Below, piece by piece: positions 33,466 through 42,797 of a stretch of DNA of 64,000 nucleotides. Every line of letters begins with the position of its first letter. The first letter of the stretch is position 1. A program made the translations under genes and the position numbers. The notes under the pieces are model-generated. The model worked only from the letters and a program-made list of their open reading frames with translations, was not told the origin of the DNA and ran no database searches. Origin of the DNA: Paenibacillus sp. KS-LC4 (GTDB taxonomy: Bacteria; Bacillota; Bacilli; Paenibacillales; Paenibacillaceae); contig NZ_CP145905.1 of the NCBI RefSeq assembly GCF_036894955.1, positions 1,557,501-1,621,500 on the forward strand, in the 5' to 3' direction.

Positions 33466-33488
33466 TACAAAGCCATGTTATTAAAATA

Positions 33489-33536
33489 AAAAAAGATTTA
33501 CTTCGACTTGAAAAGTTGAAGTAAATCTTTTTTTAA
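33489..33536 (+). terminator. Terminator after immunity gene B
   Basis: AAAAGATTTACTTC pairs with GAAGTAAATCTTTT, inner bases also pair, and the right arm runs into a T tract. Confidence 0.85.
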
Positions 33537-33540
33537 TATA

Positions 33541-33765
33541 ACCCAGCCGCAGCCGCTATAAGAAGCAAGAGTGCAAGCAGCCAAGCCTCCTACCCGATCT
33601 ACACCCTCGCAGACATCCATATGACTGAAAGCCCCTATGAGCAAATAACGGCCTTGAAAATAGTAAAAGAAGTGAATGAGCATATCCAACTGACGCTAAG
33701 CGGTATCGTGCCAGAAAGCAAGCTGGATGTGTATATCGAGCGCATCTCGGACAATGAGCCGATTG
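33541..33765 (+). pseudogene. Orphan 225-base fragment of the first vgrG
   Basis: Aligns without gaps to 22105-22329 (codons about 50-124 of the VgrG at 21957) with a few base changes. It has no start and stops matching abruptly at both ends, at the downstream edge of the locus. It is a recombination scar or the trace of a lost cassette. Confidence 0.85.
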
Positions 33766-33788
33766 TCCTTATAGAAAAGAAGACGATT

Positions 33789-34649
33789 TTATGAGGTGCC
33801 CAATAATCGCCGCAGCTTCTCCTCCGTTCCGGATTCCTCTACCGGGGTATAGACGGTGCAACGCAGGTCTACGCTGCCGAGCACTTGAAAGGAGGTCAGT
33901 GCGAACAGCATTTTGCTTGTTTTGGAGTGGCGAAATTCGATGGTGACCTCAGGTGAGCGGCTGACCTGGCTGCGCTGCCATAGCGTTTCGAATTCAGGGT
34001 GGAGCCGTGACATTTCCCCGATAAAATGGTCATACCAATCATCGCCCGCATATTGGCCGTAATAGGTGCGGAAGATCGCAAGGTAGCCTTCCACGAACGT
34101 TTCCCAATTAACGGCCAGACTGCGCAGCTCCTTGCGTGTAAATAGGAGTCGAATCAGGTTCCGCTCGCCATAGGGAATGGAATTGAAGTCGACGAATACA
34201 TGCGAAGCAGCCTCGTTCCAGCCCACGATATGACAATGCCGGTCGGAAATAATCGTTGGGCAATAGCGCAGCTCCGTTAAGATTCGCTGCAAGGAAGGAC
34301 TAAGCTCCAGCTCCGTCTCCTCCAGCTTCAAGCCGCCACTGCCTGTACCCGCATGATGGCCAAATGCCAGTCCAAAAATATAGTCGCGTTCATCCGCTGT
34401 CAGCAGCAGCGCACCAGCAATCGACTCCAACACTTGGGTGGACACTTGAATGTCACGTCCCTGCTCCAGCCACGTATACCAGGTTGCGCTAACGTTCGCC
34501 AGCTGCGCCACCTCCTCCCTGCGGAGTCCCGGCGTACGCCGCCGAATGCCGGCCGGCAAGCCTACCGACTGCGGTTTAATTCCAGCACGCTTCGTCTTTA
34601 GAAAAGACGCGAGCGCTTCCAGCCGAATACGATCGGACAAAACTCTCAC
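33789..34649 (-). CDS. XRE-family transcriptional regulator with MmyB-type ligand domain
   Basis: A 286-residue regulator. It has an N-terminal helix-turn-helix (TPGLRREEVAQLANVSATWYTWLEQGRD, about residues 38-65) and a C-terminal MmyB-like ligand-binding domain (SLQRILTELRYCPTIISDRHCHIVGWNEAAS; NLIRLLFTRKE). Proteins of this type often bind fatty-acid-like ligands. It is divergent from fabF with overlapping promoters, so control of fabF is plausible. A GTG (34647-34649) opens the frame, but TTG three codons in (34640) has better spacing from AAAGGGGG and may be the real start. Confidence 0.85.
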   Translation of the reverse strand: MRVLSDRIRLEALASFLKTKRAGIKPQSVGLPAGIRRRTPGLRREEVAQLANVSATWYTWLEQGRDIQVSTQVLESIAGALLLTADERDYIFGLAFGHHAGTGSGGLKLEETELELSPSLQRILTELRYCPTIISDRHCHIVGWNEAASHVFVDFNSIPYGERNLIRLLFTRKELRSLAVNWETFVEGYLAIFRTYYGQYAGDDWYDHFIGEMSRLHPEFETLWQRSQVSRSPEVTIEFRHSKTSKMLFALTSFQVLGSVDLRCTVYTPVEESGTEEKLRRLLGTS

Positions 34650-34680
34650 CCCCTTTCCATTACGCTGTCATTTATTATTG

Positions 34681-34740
34681 TAGTATAGCTAATACTAGGA
34701 TAAACGACAACTTGTAATAGGATAATGCGTTTGCCATAAT
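34681..34740. promoter_or_regulatory. Divergent promoters with a palindromic operator (regulator gene / fabF)
   Basis: Plus strand: TTGTAA (34712-34717), 17 bases, CATAAT (34735-34740), towards fabF. Minus strand: TTGTCG (34705-34710), 17 bases, TATACT (34682-34687), towards the MmyB-type gene. The inverted repeat TAGTAT-5-ATACTA at 34681-34697 covers the minus -10 box and is a likely binding site for the regulator. Confidence 0.6.
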
Positions 34741-34786
34741 ACAATCAATTAAATAAAGCAGTTTATTTCTGGAAAGTGGGGAACAT

Positions 34787-36034
34787 ATGATGAGCAGAGT
34801 TGTTGTGACGGGGCTTGGTATCGTATCGCCAGTAGGAATAGGGGTAGAGACATTTTGGGAAGGAATGCTTGCGGGTAAATCAGGAATTGGCCCTATAGAT
34901 GCATTTGATGCAGCGAACCATAAGACGCATTTCGCTGGTCTAGTGCGGGATTTTAACCCGGAGGAGCAGTTTGGGAAAAAAGAGGCTCGCAAAATGGACC
35001 GCTTCACTCAGTTCGGCCTCGCGGCAGCGGAAGAGGCGCTTGCCGATTCGGGCTTGCAACTGGAGCAGTTGGATCGTGAGCGGCTGGCGGTATATGTTGG
35101 CTCCGGCATTGGCGGCTTGAAGACGCTGCAGGATAACGAAGGGCAGCTGCGCCAGCGCGGGCCAGGCCGGGTCAGTCCGCTGCTTGTGCCTATGATGATT
35201 GCCAATATGGCAGCTGCGCAAATCAGCATCAGGCTCGGCTCGCTCGGCCCAACGCTTGCGCCAGTTACGGCTTGCTCCATAGGCAATACGGCCATTGGCG
35301 AAGCGTTCCGGCTCATTCGCGGCGGCTGGGCGGATGTCGTGTTTGCCGGAGGTTCAGAAGCAGCTGTAACGGATATTTCGCTTGCAGGCTTTGGCAATGC
35401 GACCGCGCTTTCCACACGCAACGAGGAGCCGCAGCGGGCAAGCCGTCCTTTCGACATCGGACGAGATGGGTTCGTCATGTCAGAGGGAGCGGGCATTTTG
35501 GTGCTGGAGTCGCTCGAGCATGCCCAAAGCAGAGGAGCACGCATTTATGCGGAGGTCGTAGGCTATGGGGCGACCTCGGATGCGTACCATATCGTAGCGA
35601 CGCCGCCTGACGGAGCTGGGGCATACCGGGCGATGAAGCTGGCGCTTGAGGAAGCGGGACTAGCACCTGAGGATGTGGATGTGATCAGCGCACATGCTAC
35701 AAGCACTGAGGTTGGCGATTCCTCGGAGGCTTCGGCGATTCACCGCTTGTTTGCAGCAGGCGGCAAGCAGCCGCCGGCCGTCACGGCAACAAAGTCGATG
35801 CTGGGGCATATGCTCGGCGCATCGGGAGGGGCGCAGGCGATTGCCCTCGCCAAAGGCTTGCAGGAGGGCGTTATTACGCCGACGATTAACTACGAGCAGC
35901 CGGACCCGGCTTGCGGAGATTTAGACATCGTAGCCAATGAAGCTCGCCGAGCAAATATTAAAGTCGGTCTCACTAACTCCTTCGGCTTTGGCGGGCATAA
36001 TGCGGTTATTGCGATGCGGAAATTTGAAGGGTAA
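34787..36034 (+). CDS. fabF: Beta-ketoacyl-ACP synthase II (FabF)
   Basis: A 415-residue condensing enzyme that elongates acyl-ACP with malonyl-ACP in fatty acid synthesis. The catalytic triad is present: Cys163 (TACSIG), His303 (SAHATST, where most FabF have HGTST) and His341 (GHMLGASGG). Full family length. It stands alone with no acpP or fabD nearby, next to a MmyB-type regulator gene, so it may be a second, specialised copy instead of the main housekeeping enzyme. A GGGGAACAT site precedes ATG ATG; either may serve as the start. Confidence 0.9.
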   Translation: MMSRVVVTGLGIVSPVGIGVETFWEGMLAGKSGIGPIDAFDAANHKTHFAGLVRDFNPEEQFGKKEARKMDRFTQFGLAAAEEALADSGLQLEQLDRERLAVYVGSGIGGLKTLQDNEGQLRQRGPGRVSPLLVPMMIANMAAAQISIRLGSLGPTLAPVTACSIGNTAIGEAFRLIRGGWADVVFAGGSEAAVTDISLAGFGNATALSTRNEEPQRASRPFDIGRDGFVMSEGAGILVLESLEHAQSRGARIYAEVVGYGATSDAYHIVATPPDGAGAYRAMKLALEEAGLAPEDVDVISAHATSTEVGDSSEASAIHRLFAAGGKQPPAVTATKSMLGHMLGASGGAQAIALAKGLQEGVITPTINYEQPDPACGDLDIVANEARRANIKVGLTNSFGFGGHNAVIAMRKFEG

Positions 36035-36113
36035 TGACAAGCAAGCGGACGAGGCAGAGGAAAAGAAATATTTCAAATTAACTAATGTGTGCTAGGTCTA
36101 TACGAGACAAATT

Positions 36114-36166
36114 AGAGCCCGCCAAAGCAGTGACCGAATCGGTCGCTGCTCTTGGAGGGCTCTTTG
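36114..36166 (+). terminator. Terminator after fabF
   Basis: AGAGCCC...GGGCTCTTT outer arms with nested CCAAAGCAG/CTGCTCTTGG and GACC/GGTC stems form a long hairpin between convergent genes; it could act on both strands. Confidence 0.75.
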
Positions 36167-36171
36167 CCGCA

Positions 36172-36970
36172 TCAAGCATTCATCCGCATAAACTGGGGAA
36201 TCAGCACGTTTAGCTCTTTAATAAAGGCTTCGCAAGCAAGCGATTGCTTCTTCTTGGCATGAAGCCAGTAAAAATCGACGGGATGCTCGACCTGAAGCGG
36301 GATCGGAACGATATGCCCGGTCATGACGTAAGGATCATTTTTCAAGGAAATATCCAAATAAAAGCCGATCCCTAGTCCCTCGCTAATGACCCGTTTAGAA
36401 ACCTCGGAATGCTTGGAATGAAAAATCTCCCTGCTCGTGCCATACGCCTGAAGCTCCTCCTTCATCCGCTCCGATGTGCTAATAATCGACTGCTTGCTGA
36501 TTTCCTCCATCGAAAGACTCTCTTTGTAGGCTAAGGGCGACTTCCCCCCAACGCAAGCCATAATTTTGCAGGTTAAAAATTTCTCGGCGACCAGATTTTT
36601 AAAGGACATTTCCTCCGGCGCTCCAATAAGTCCCACATCCCAAGCTCCGCTCAGAAGCCGCTCTTCAATTTCACTCGGATGGCTTTCTGTAATTTCCAGT
36701 TCAACAAGTGGATATTTCTCCGAGTAATGGGTGAGCAGCTTAGGCAAAAAGCTAGTGCAAGCCCCGAAGGTTGCCCCGATAACGAGCCGCTCGTTCAGCA
36801 GCGAGCTGTTCAGCTTGGCGGTCTCTGTGAAGTTGTCCCAGCGCGACAAAATATCCTCAGCCATCTGAATTAGGTTGTTGCCGACCGGGGATAAGGTGAA
36901 AAATCAGCCCATTCTGCTCAATCGTCCCGCAAATCAGTTATAATAAAACGATAGCAATGCGGAAAATACG
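36172..36970 (-). pseudogene. LysR-family regulator remnant lacking most of its DNA-binding domain
   Basis: From the in-frame ATG at 36864 the product has 230 residues and is only a LysR substrate-binding domain (LVIGATFGACTSFLPKLL ... ISEGLGIGFYLDISL). Upstream, the same frame continues TLSPVGNNLIQM, the normal join to a LysR helix-turn-helix, but is cut by a TGA. The preceding LICGTIEQNGLIFH segment lies in another frame, so a frameshift is present near 36915. The rest of the helix-turn-helix region is missing before gntK begins on the other strand. Confidence 0.75.
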
Positions 36971-37006
36971 GCCCCTTGGAGCTGGAGACGAAAAGGACGA
37001 TGAGAG

Positions 37007-38479
37007 ATGGGAAGAGAGCTGGTAATCGGGCTTGATCTGGGGACAACTAGCGTTAAGGCCTGTATTTTTGATAGACATGGCCATTTGGTCGCAGATGTTG
37101 AGAAAATGAACACCTTCCACTATCCGCAGCAGGGCTGGGTGGAGCAAAGCGCAGTGGAAATCGAGCGCTCGGCGGTGCTCGCGATCAGAGAAGCGATTGA
37201 GAAGGCGCAGGTGCAGGAGGGCGAGCTGCTGGCGCTCGGTTTTTCTGCGGCGATGCATGCCATTCTGACGCTTGATGCTGACGGCAATCCGACTTCTCCG
37301 GCTATCATTTGGGCAGATGGAAGAAGCGCAGGAGAGGCGGAGGCGTTGTTGGCAGCAAACGGGGATCAGGTGTATAAGGCGACGGGAACGCCGATACATC
37401 CGATGACTCCGCTTATGAAGCTGCTGTGGATGAAGGAAAATAATTACGAGCCTTATGAGCAGGCGAGCTATTTCATGTCGATTAAGGAATATTTGCTTTA
37501 CTGCTGGTTCGGGAAGCGCAAAATTGATTATGCAATGGCCTCGGCAACCGGCTTGTTCAATCCGGCGAAGCTGGACTGGGAAGCAGAGCTGCTGGCGCTA
37601 ACCGGCATTACAGCAGAGCAACTGTCCGAAATCGTGCCGCCAACGGAAATTCTGTCTGGGCTGAATGCGGATATTGCTGCGCAAATGGGCGTCCCAGTGA
37701 CTCTGCCCTTCGCAATTGGCTCCGCGGATGGGCAGCTGTCTAACCTTGGCATTGGCGCGATTCTTCCCGGCGAGGTTGCTGTATCTGTTGGGACGAGCGG
37801 GGCGATTCGCCAGCTTACGCATCAGGCGAAAGTGAGCGATAGCCGCGAGACCTTCTGCTACTCTTTTACGAAGGACACGTATATCGTGGGCGGTCCAACG
37901 AACAATGGCGGCATTGCGCTGCAGTGGCTGAAGGAGACGCTGAATTATGAGGGCGGATACGAAGCTTTTCTGGCTGAGGCTGAAAAGATTGCTCCCGGTG
38001 CGGACGGTCTGCTCTTCCTCCCGTATTTGAACGGAGAACGGGCACCGCTGTGGAATCAGCGGGCGAAGGGCAATTTCTACGGCTTAACGATGACTCATGA
38101 GCGAGCGCACTGGATTCGCGCAGTGCTGGAGGGCGTAACGTTCAACCTGTATCAGATCGGCAAGGCGCTGGAGAAGCTCGCGGGCGCGCCGCAGAAAGTG
38201 TATGTGAATGGCGGGCTGTCCCGCTCGCCGCTCTGGCTGCAAATGATGGCAGATATTTTCGATGCGGAAATATATGTCTCGGAAAACCATCACAGCGCCG
38301 CATGGGGCGCCGCTTGGACCGCTCTGGTGGCAGCGGGGCATGCGGCCTCCTTTGAGGAAATTAAGCAGCATATTCCGATGGACAAGCCCGTTGTTCCGAA
38401 CCCGGAGACGAGCAAGCGCTACAAAGACATTTATGCCGATTATGAAAAGCTGGCGAAAACGATGGCAGCCTTTTTCTAA
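37007..38479 (+). CDS. gntK: Gluconokinase (FGGY family)
   Basis: A 490-residue sugar kinase. The N-terminal phosphate loop GLDLGTTSVKA, the family phrases SAAMHAI, IIWADGRS, TGTPIHPM and SADGQLSNLG, and the C-terminal NGERAPLWN and GGLSRSPLWLQMMADIF match B. subtilis GntK closely. It phosphorylates gluconate at the expense of ATP for entry to the pentose phosphate pathway. There is no gntP permease or gntZ dehydrogenase beside it, so substrate uptake must be encoded elsewhere. The broken LysR gene upstream may once have controlled it. A GAGAG site lies before the ATG. Confidence 0.85.
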   Translation: MGRELVIGLDLGTTSVKACIFDRHGHLVADVEKMNTFHYPQQGWVEQSAVEIERSAVLAIREAIEKAQVQEGELLALGFSAAMHAILTLDADGNPTSPAIIWADGRSAGEAEALLAANGDQVYKATGTPIHPMTPLMKLLWMKENNYEPYEQASYFMSIKEYLLYCWFGKRKIDYAMASATGLFNPAKLDWEAELLALTGITAEQLSEIVPPTEILSGLNADIAAQMGVPVTLPFAIGSADGQLSNLGIGAILPGEVAVSVGTSGAIRQLTHQAKVSDSRETFCYSFTKDTYIVGGPTNNGGIALQWLKETLNYEGGYEAFLAEAEKIAPGADGLLFLPYLNGERAPLWNQRAKGNFYGLTMTHERAHWIRAVLEGVTFNLYQIGKALEKLAGAPQKVYVNGGLSRSPLWLQMMADIFDAEIYVSENHHSAAWGAAWTALVAAGHAASFEEIKQHIPMDKPVVPNPETSKRYKDIYADYEKLAKTMAAFF

Positions 38480-38512
38480 AGGGCTGACAAAGCTAGGCTG
38501 GCCGCAGTTAAC

Positions 38513-38566
38513 AAAATCAAGCCCCGGCAGTTGTGAGTAATCACCGCCAGGGCTTGATTTTTTATT
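38513..38566 (+). terminator. Terminator after gntK
   Basis: AAAATCAAGCCC pairs with GGGCTTGATTTT, followed by further T. It sits between convergent genes. Confidence 0.85.
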
Positions 38567-38613
38567 TAACATAGAAAGAAAAAATGGAGTAATTCAAGTG
38601 ATGGCAATACTGT

Positions 38614-39810
38614 TTATGCTTTATTCAGCGAATAGCTGTAGGTGTAGCTTTTGCCATCGAGGGCACTGCGGTAAGAGAAGCTGAGCACGCCTTTGGACGT
38701 TTCACCTGTGAAAGCAAGCTCATCGCCATGGTAGGGAACATCATTCTTTTCTGCATACTCCTGTTCGGCAGCGGACAGGAACTGCTTATATAGAAGCGTA
38801 GCAGTGCCCGTCTTCAAATCGACTAAAGTGAGCAGTCCTGTCTTGTTAGGGCGAATAATGAGGTAGCCTTGGCCCATGCCGAGCACGGCATAGGATTCAT
38901 CTTTGCCACCCAGCTTGGGAAGGTCATATTGCTCCAGTGCAGCTCCGCTGCTATCCAGCAGCGTTAAGGTTTTGCCATCGGTCAGCAGCGGATTATTGTT
39001 CATCGCCACAATGTTAGGCTCGTAGCGCTGATAATAATTCGCCTCAGCTTGTTTGACGAGCTTGCCATCTTTAATATAAGCGGCATGGGAACGGTATTGA
39101 ATGCCGGGCTCCCCGTAGTTTATGAGAAGGGATACCATGAGTCCATTCGTTCCGACTGCTTTGATAGAAATGCCCCAATAGCCGATAAGCTCTGGATCTA
39201 TTTGAAGCTTGCCCGCCAGCTTGGGAATATCAGATTTGCCAAGCGCCGTATAAAGACTGCCGGTAGCCGGATCAATCCATGCTGTGCCTGTCTGCATACT
39301 GCCACCCGTTTGATAAATGATTTTCTGGTTAATCCCTACTGTGTTGTCAGCCTGCTTCCAAGTTACGCTTGCTCCAATGGATTCGGAGAAAAAGCGCAGC
39401 GGTACGTATACACGGCCCTTAATCACCTGAAGAGGGGTGCTTAGCTTAATCTTCTTGCCGTTGTTGATCGCCTCCGTGGAGCCGATCTTTAACGTAATGA
39501 GATGTTCCGGATAGCTCATGGTGACGGTTTTGGCTGCCGCGTTCCATGTCACCATCGCTCCGAGCAGCTCGCCTACCTCGCGAAGCGGCATATACACCGA
39601 GCTTTGAGATATAAAGGGGGCCGATTCGGTCAAATACGAATTGCCGTTGATCTTAAGCGTAATTTTCTTGGCGGCTGGCGCTGCTGCTGCCGCTGTTATG
39701 TAATTGCTGCTGTTAGCGGGCAGCGCTGCTGTTGCAGGAGACGCTGCCATTAACGAAGCTGCAAGGCTGATCACTGGTACAATTGTAAAAGCGGAGCGAA
39801 AACGTTTCAT
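38614..39810 (-). CDS. Secreted copper-amine-oxidase-like stalk domain protein
   Basis: A 398-residue exported protein. A signal peptide (MKRFRSAFTIVPVISLAAS, cleaved after about residue 30) is followed by two stalk repeats of the copper amine oxidase N-terminal domain type (VYMPLREVGELLGAMVTWN and VYVPLRFFSESIGASVTWK), typical of Paenibacillus and Clostridia surface proteins, then a ~250-residue beta-propeller-like C-terminal part. It has no catalytic copper residues and is not an oxidase. The ATG at 39808-39810 follows AGGAGG; a longer upstream frame lacks a site. Confidence 0.85.
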   Translation of the reverse strand: MKRFRSAFTIVPVISLAASLMAASPATAALPANSSNYITAAAAAPAAKKITLKINGNSYLTESAPFISQSSVYMPLREVGELLGAMVTWNAAAKTVTMSYPEHLITLKIGSTEAINNGKKIKLSTPLQVIKGRVYVPLRFFSESIGASVTWKQADNTVGINQKIIYQTGGSMQTGTAWIDPATGSLYTALGKSDIPKLAGKLQIDPELIGYWGISIKAVGTNGLMVSLLINYGEPGIQYRSHAAYIKDGKLVKQAEANYYQRYEPNIVAMNNNPLLTDGKTLTLLDSSGAALEQYDLPKLGGKDESYAVLGMGQGYLIIRPNKTGLLTLVDLKTGTATLLYKQFLSAAEQEYAEKNDVPYHGDELAFTGETSKGVLSFSYRSALDGKSYTYSYSLNKA

Positions 39811-40030
39811 TCCTATTCCTCCTGTTAAGGCTGCTGCAATGGCCATGCCTTCTAAGCTTATTCTAAAAATAAAGACGCAGCTAGACGACAAATAGTTACA
39901 ATTTTGGCTGAATAAATTTTGATGTCGAGGGTGATGAAGGAATTAACGCCTTCCAGGTGGAATTTATGTATAGCTGCTTTGACAGCAATGGCTATTAATC
40001 GTTCAAAAAGTTATTTCGGAGGTATCGCAT

Positions 40031-40834
40031 ATGACGGAAGTGGCTTTATGGCCTGATTCAGTTTATGAAAATGTGGAAGGTGAGCGCCCGTATTTAGTGC
40101 CTCATCTTATTCGGTCCGACAAGCCTCTAGCGGCAGTCATCGTGCTCCCGGGCGGCGGTTATCGCAATCGCGCCGACCATGAAGGCGAGCCGATTGCCAA
40201 GTGGTTGAATGATTTGGGGCTGCATGCGTTTGTTCTTCATTACCGTGTAGCTCCGCATAAGCATCCTATTCCGCTTGGTGACGCGAAGCGCGCTATACGA
40301 ATTGTCAGAAGCCGGGCAGCTGAATTCGGCATTGATCCCGCGCGTATTGGCATACTTGGCTTTTCGGCTGGCGGTCATTTGGCTTCCACAGCCGGCACGC
40401 ATTTTGATGCCGGAGACAGCAGCAGTCCCGATTCGATCGAACGCGCAAGCAGCCGTCCAGATGCGATGGTTCTGTGTTATCCGGTCATTTCTTTGGGAGA
40501 GCACCGTCACGAGGGCTCCCTGGTCCATTTGCTTGGTGAGGATGCGCCTGAGGAGCTTCGCAGAGAACTGTCGAGCGAGCTGCATGTAACGGAGCAGACA
40601 CCGCCGACCTTCCTCTGGCATTGCGCTGATGATGGAGCCGTTCCGGTCCAGAACAGCTTAATGTTTGCAGCAGCGCTGGCGAGCAAGGGCGTGCCTTACG
40701 AAATGCACATTTATGAAAGCGGCGGACATGGCATTGGTCTTGCATATGATCATCCTGAAGCGCATACCTGGAGCCTATGCTGCGGCAATTGGCTGAAAAA
40801 ACGCGGCTTTACGGAAGAAATAGACGTACAATAA
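40031..40834 (+). CDS. Alpha/beta hydrolase, acetyl-esterase-like
   Basis: A 267-residue hydrolase. An oxyanion-hole phrase GGGYRNRADHEGE, the nucleophile elbow GFSAGG, the acid HCADDGAVPV and the catalytic His in GGHGIGL give the full triad. This is the layout of small carboxyl and acetylxylan esterases (BD-FAE/Axe type). There is no signal peptide, so it acts inside the cell on an imported ester or drug-like substrate. GGAGGTATCGC precedes the ATG. It is a single-gene unit; the substrate is unknown. Confidence 0.85.
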   Translation: MTEVALWPDSVYENVEGERPYLVPHLIRSDKPLAAVIVLPGGGYRNRADHEGEPIAKWLNDLGLHAFVLHYRVAPHKHPIPLGDAKRAIRIVRSRAAEFGIDPARIGILGFSAGGHLASTAGTHFDAGDSSSPDSIERASSRPDAMVLCYPVISLGEHRHEGSLVHLLGEDAPEELRRELSSELHVTEQTPPTFLWHCADDGAVPVQNSLMFAAALASKGVPYEMHIYESGGHGIGLAYDHPEAHTWSLCCGNWLKKRGFTEEIDVQ

Positions 40835-41074
40835 CACGAGCTTCAATGGCGAACAGCAGGAGTACGGCAGCAGGGCGTAGGAGCGTATAAACCGTTCATT
40901 TTCATGTCTGGGCCACTGGGTCTGCTGCTGATTGTTCAGAGGTTTGCTGCAAGCAGCAGTCACAGGGTCTCAGGCAAAGCCGGGGACCTTTTTTGTAGTT
41001 GCAAGCCGGTATAAGTGTCAACCTTATAAAGGGCGTATGACAATATAGATAGAGAAGCGGAGCTGAGAAGCACA

Positions 41075-41935
41075 ATGCAAATGAGTGGTAAAATCGTACT
41101 TGTCACCGGAGCAAATGCAGGCATGGGGCTGGCATCAGTTACGGAGCTTGCGAAGGCTGGCGCAGAAGTGATTATGGCTTGCCGCAGTCTGGAGCGAGGA
41201 GAGGCCGCACGGCAGCAAGCCCTTGCCGCTAGCGGAGCCTCGCATATTGAGCTGATGGCCTGTGATTTGGGGGATTTTGCGAGCATTTATGCCTTTTGTG
41301 AAGCCTTCAAGCAGCGGTACGGTCGGCTGGATGTGCTGCTGAACAATGCAGGCGTTGTATCGCTAAAGCGCGAGCTAACCAAAGATGGCTATGAGAGCAT
41401 GATTGGCGTCAATCATCTGGGACATTTTTTACTGACGACCTCGTTGTTGGAGCTGCTGAAGCAATCGCCGCAGGGCAGAGTAGTCAATGTATCCTCGGGC
41501 GCGTATAAAGCGGGGAAAATCCATTTTGAGGATATCAATCTAACTCGGAGCTTCAATGTTGTTAAGGGTTATGCCCAATCGAAGCTGGCCAATATTTTGT
41601 TCACCAAGGAGCTGGCTAAGCGGCTGGCGCATTCGAAGGTGACGGTTAATTGCCTGCATCCCGGAGCGGTAGGTACATCGCTTGGCGTCAACCGCCAGAC
41701 GGGCTTTGGCAAAAGCATATACGCGCTGCTGCGGCCTTTTTTCTTGACTTCGCTGGAGGGAGCGCAGACGGCGCTTTATTTGGCAAGCTCGGAGGAGGGC
41801 GGAACGGTAAGCGGGCACTATTTTTATAAGCAAAAAAGGGAGGAAGTGTCTCCAAAAGCCAAGGATGAGCAGGCGGCCAAGCTGCTGTGGGAATGGAGCG
41901 AGCAGCAGGCAAGTCAAGCAAGGCATGTGAAATAA
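41075..41935 (+). CDS. Short-chain dehydrogenase/reductase
   Basis: A 286-residue SDR enzyme. The NAD(P) motif TGANAGMG (residues 10-17), the structural NNAG, the catalytic Ser of VNVSSGAYKAG and YAQSK (Tyr and Lys) are all present. Similarity in length and C-terminal region to the retinol-dehydrogenase-like group of SDRs suggests a hydrophobic alcohol substrate, but none can be named. It is followed after 37 bases by a solute-binding lipoprotein gene on the same strand; the two functions look unrelated. Confidence 0.85.
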   Translation: MQMSGKIVLVTGANAGMGLASVTELAKAGAEVIMACRSLERGEAARQQALAASGASHIELMACDLGDFASIYAFCEAFKQRYGRLDVLLNNAGVVSLKRELTKDGYESMIGVNHLGHFLLTTSLLELLKQSPQGRVVNVSSGAYKAGKIHFEDINLTRSFNVVKGYAQSKLANILFTKELAKRLAHSKVTVNCLHPGAVGTSLGVNRQTGFGKSIYALLRPFFLTSLEGAQTALYLASSEEGGTVSGHYFYKQKREEVSPKAKDEQAAKLLWEWSEQQASQARHVK

Positions 41936-41972
41936 AGCGAGATGGGGGGCGTTATGGTGGGAGGTTGTTTGA

Positions 41973-42791
41973 ATGCTTGAGAAAACCGCCGTCAAGTCGA
42001 CGCTTGCGTTGATTGCACTGTTCAGCCTTATGCTGGCTGGCTGTACGAAGGATGCACCGATGCCGGAAAGGGGCAATCCGGCCATGCTGCAATGGCTGCC
42101 GATCATTCAACAGTCGGGCAAGCTGGTTATCGCTACATCCGAAAATTACCCGTTTGAATATACGGATGAAAAGACAGGCGAGTTTATAGGGTATGATGTA
42201 GATTTGGCGCAGGCGATTGCAGACGAAATAGGCGTGGATATTGAATGGAAAAAATTTTTGTTTGCTGACTTGCTTAATGCCCTGCAATTGGGTGAAGCCG
42301 ATATGATTATTTCCAGTATGTACATTACGGAGGAGCGGGAGAAAATCGTTGATATGTCGGATAAATATTTGGATAGCGGCATGGCGATCGTCAAGCGGAA
42401 GGGCGACAATTCGGTAAGCTCCCTCGATGATTTGGATGGCAAAACGATTGGGGTAAAAACACAAGGGAGAAGCGAGCGTGAGGCCGAAGCGCTGATTGCA
42501 CAGGGCAAAAAAATTAAAGTACGCTCGTATGCTACGGTGGAGGAAGGATTGGAAGCACTGCGCTCCAGAGAGGTAGATATCGTTTTTAACGATTATTTAA
42601 AACAGGCCAGCTACAATCAGCATTATCCTGAGGCACAGCTGGAGCTTGTAGGCGGGGCATTTACCAAGGAAGGATTCGGAATAGCTGTCGTCAAAGGGCA
42701 GACTGAATTGCTTCAGGTCGTCAACCAGGTCATCCACAGGCTGCAGGAAAATGGTGATGCGGATGTGCTGTACAGCAAATGGCTGCAATAA
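41973..42791 (+). CDS. Amino-acid-type ABC transporter substrate-binding lipoprotein (orphan)
   Basis: A 272-residue lipoprotein with a signal peptide ending in the lipobox LAGC (Cys at about residue 25). The mature part is a family-3 solute-binding protein (KLVIATSENYPFEYTDEKTGEFIGYDVDLAQAIADEIG). It should bind a polar amino acid or relative outside the membrane and pass it to an ABC permease. No permease or ATPase gene lies beside it, so it is an orphan or shares a distant transporter. A possible coupling to the SDR gene upstream is unexplained. Confidence 0.85.
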   Translation: MLEKTAVKSTLALIALFSLMLAGCTKDAPMPERGNPAMLQWLPIIQQSGKLVIATSENYPFEYTDEKTGEFIGYDVDLAQAIADEIGVDIEWKKFLFADLLNALQLGEADMIISSMYITEEREKIVDMSDKYLDSGMAIVKRKGDNSVSSLDDLDGKTIGVKTQGRSEREAEALIAQGKKIKVRSYATVEEGLEALRSREVDIVFNDYLKQASYNQHYPEAQLELVGGAFTKEGFGIAVVKGQTELLQVVNQVIHRLQENGDADVLYSKWLQ

Positions 42792-42797
42792 ACGAAG

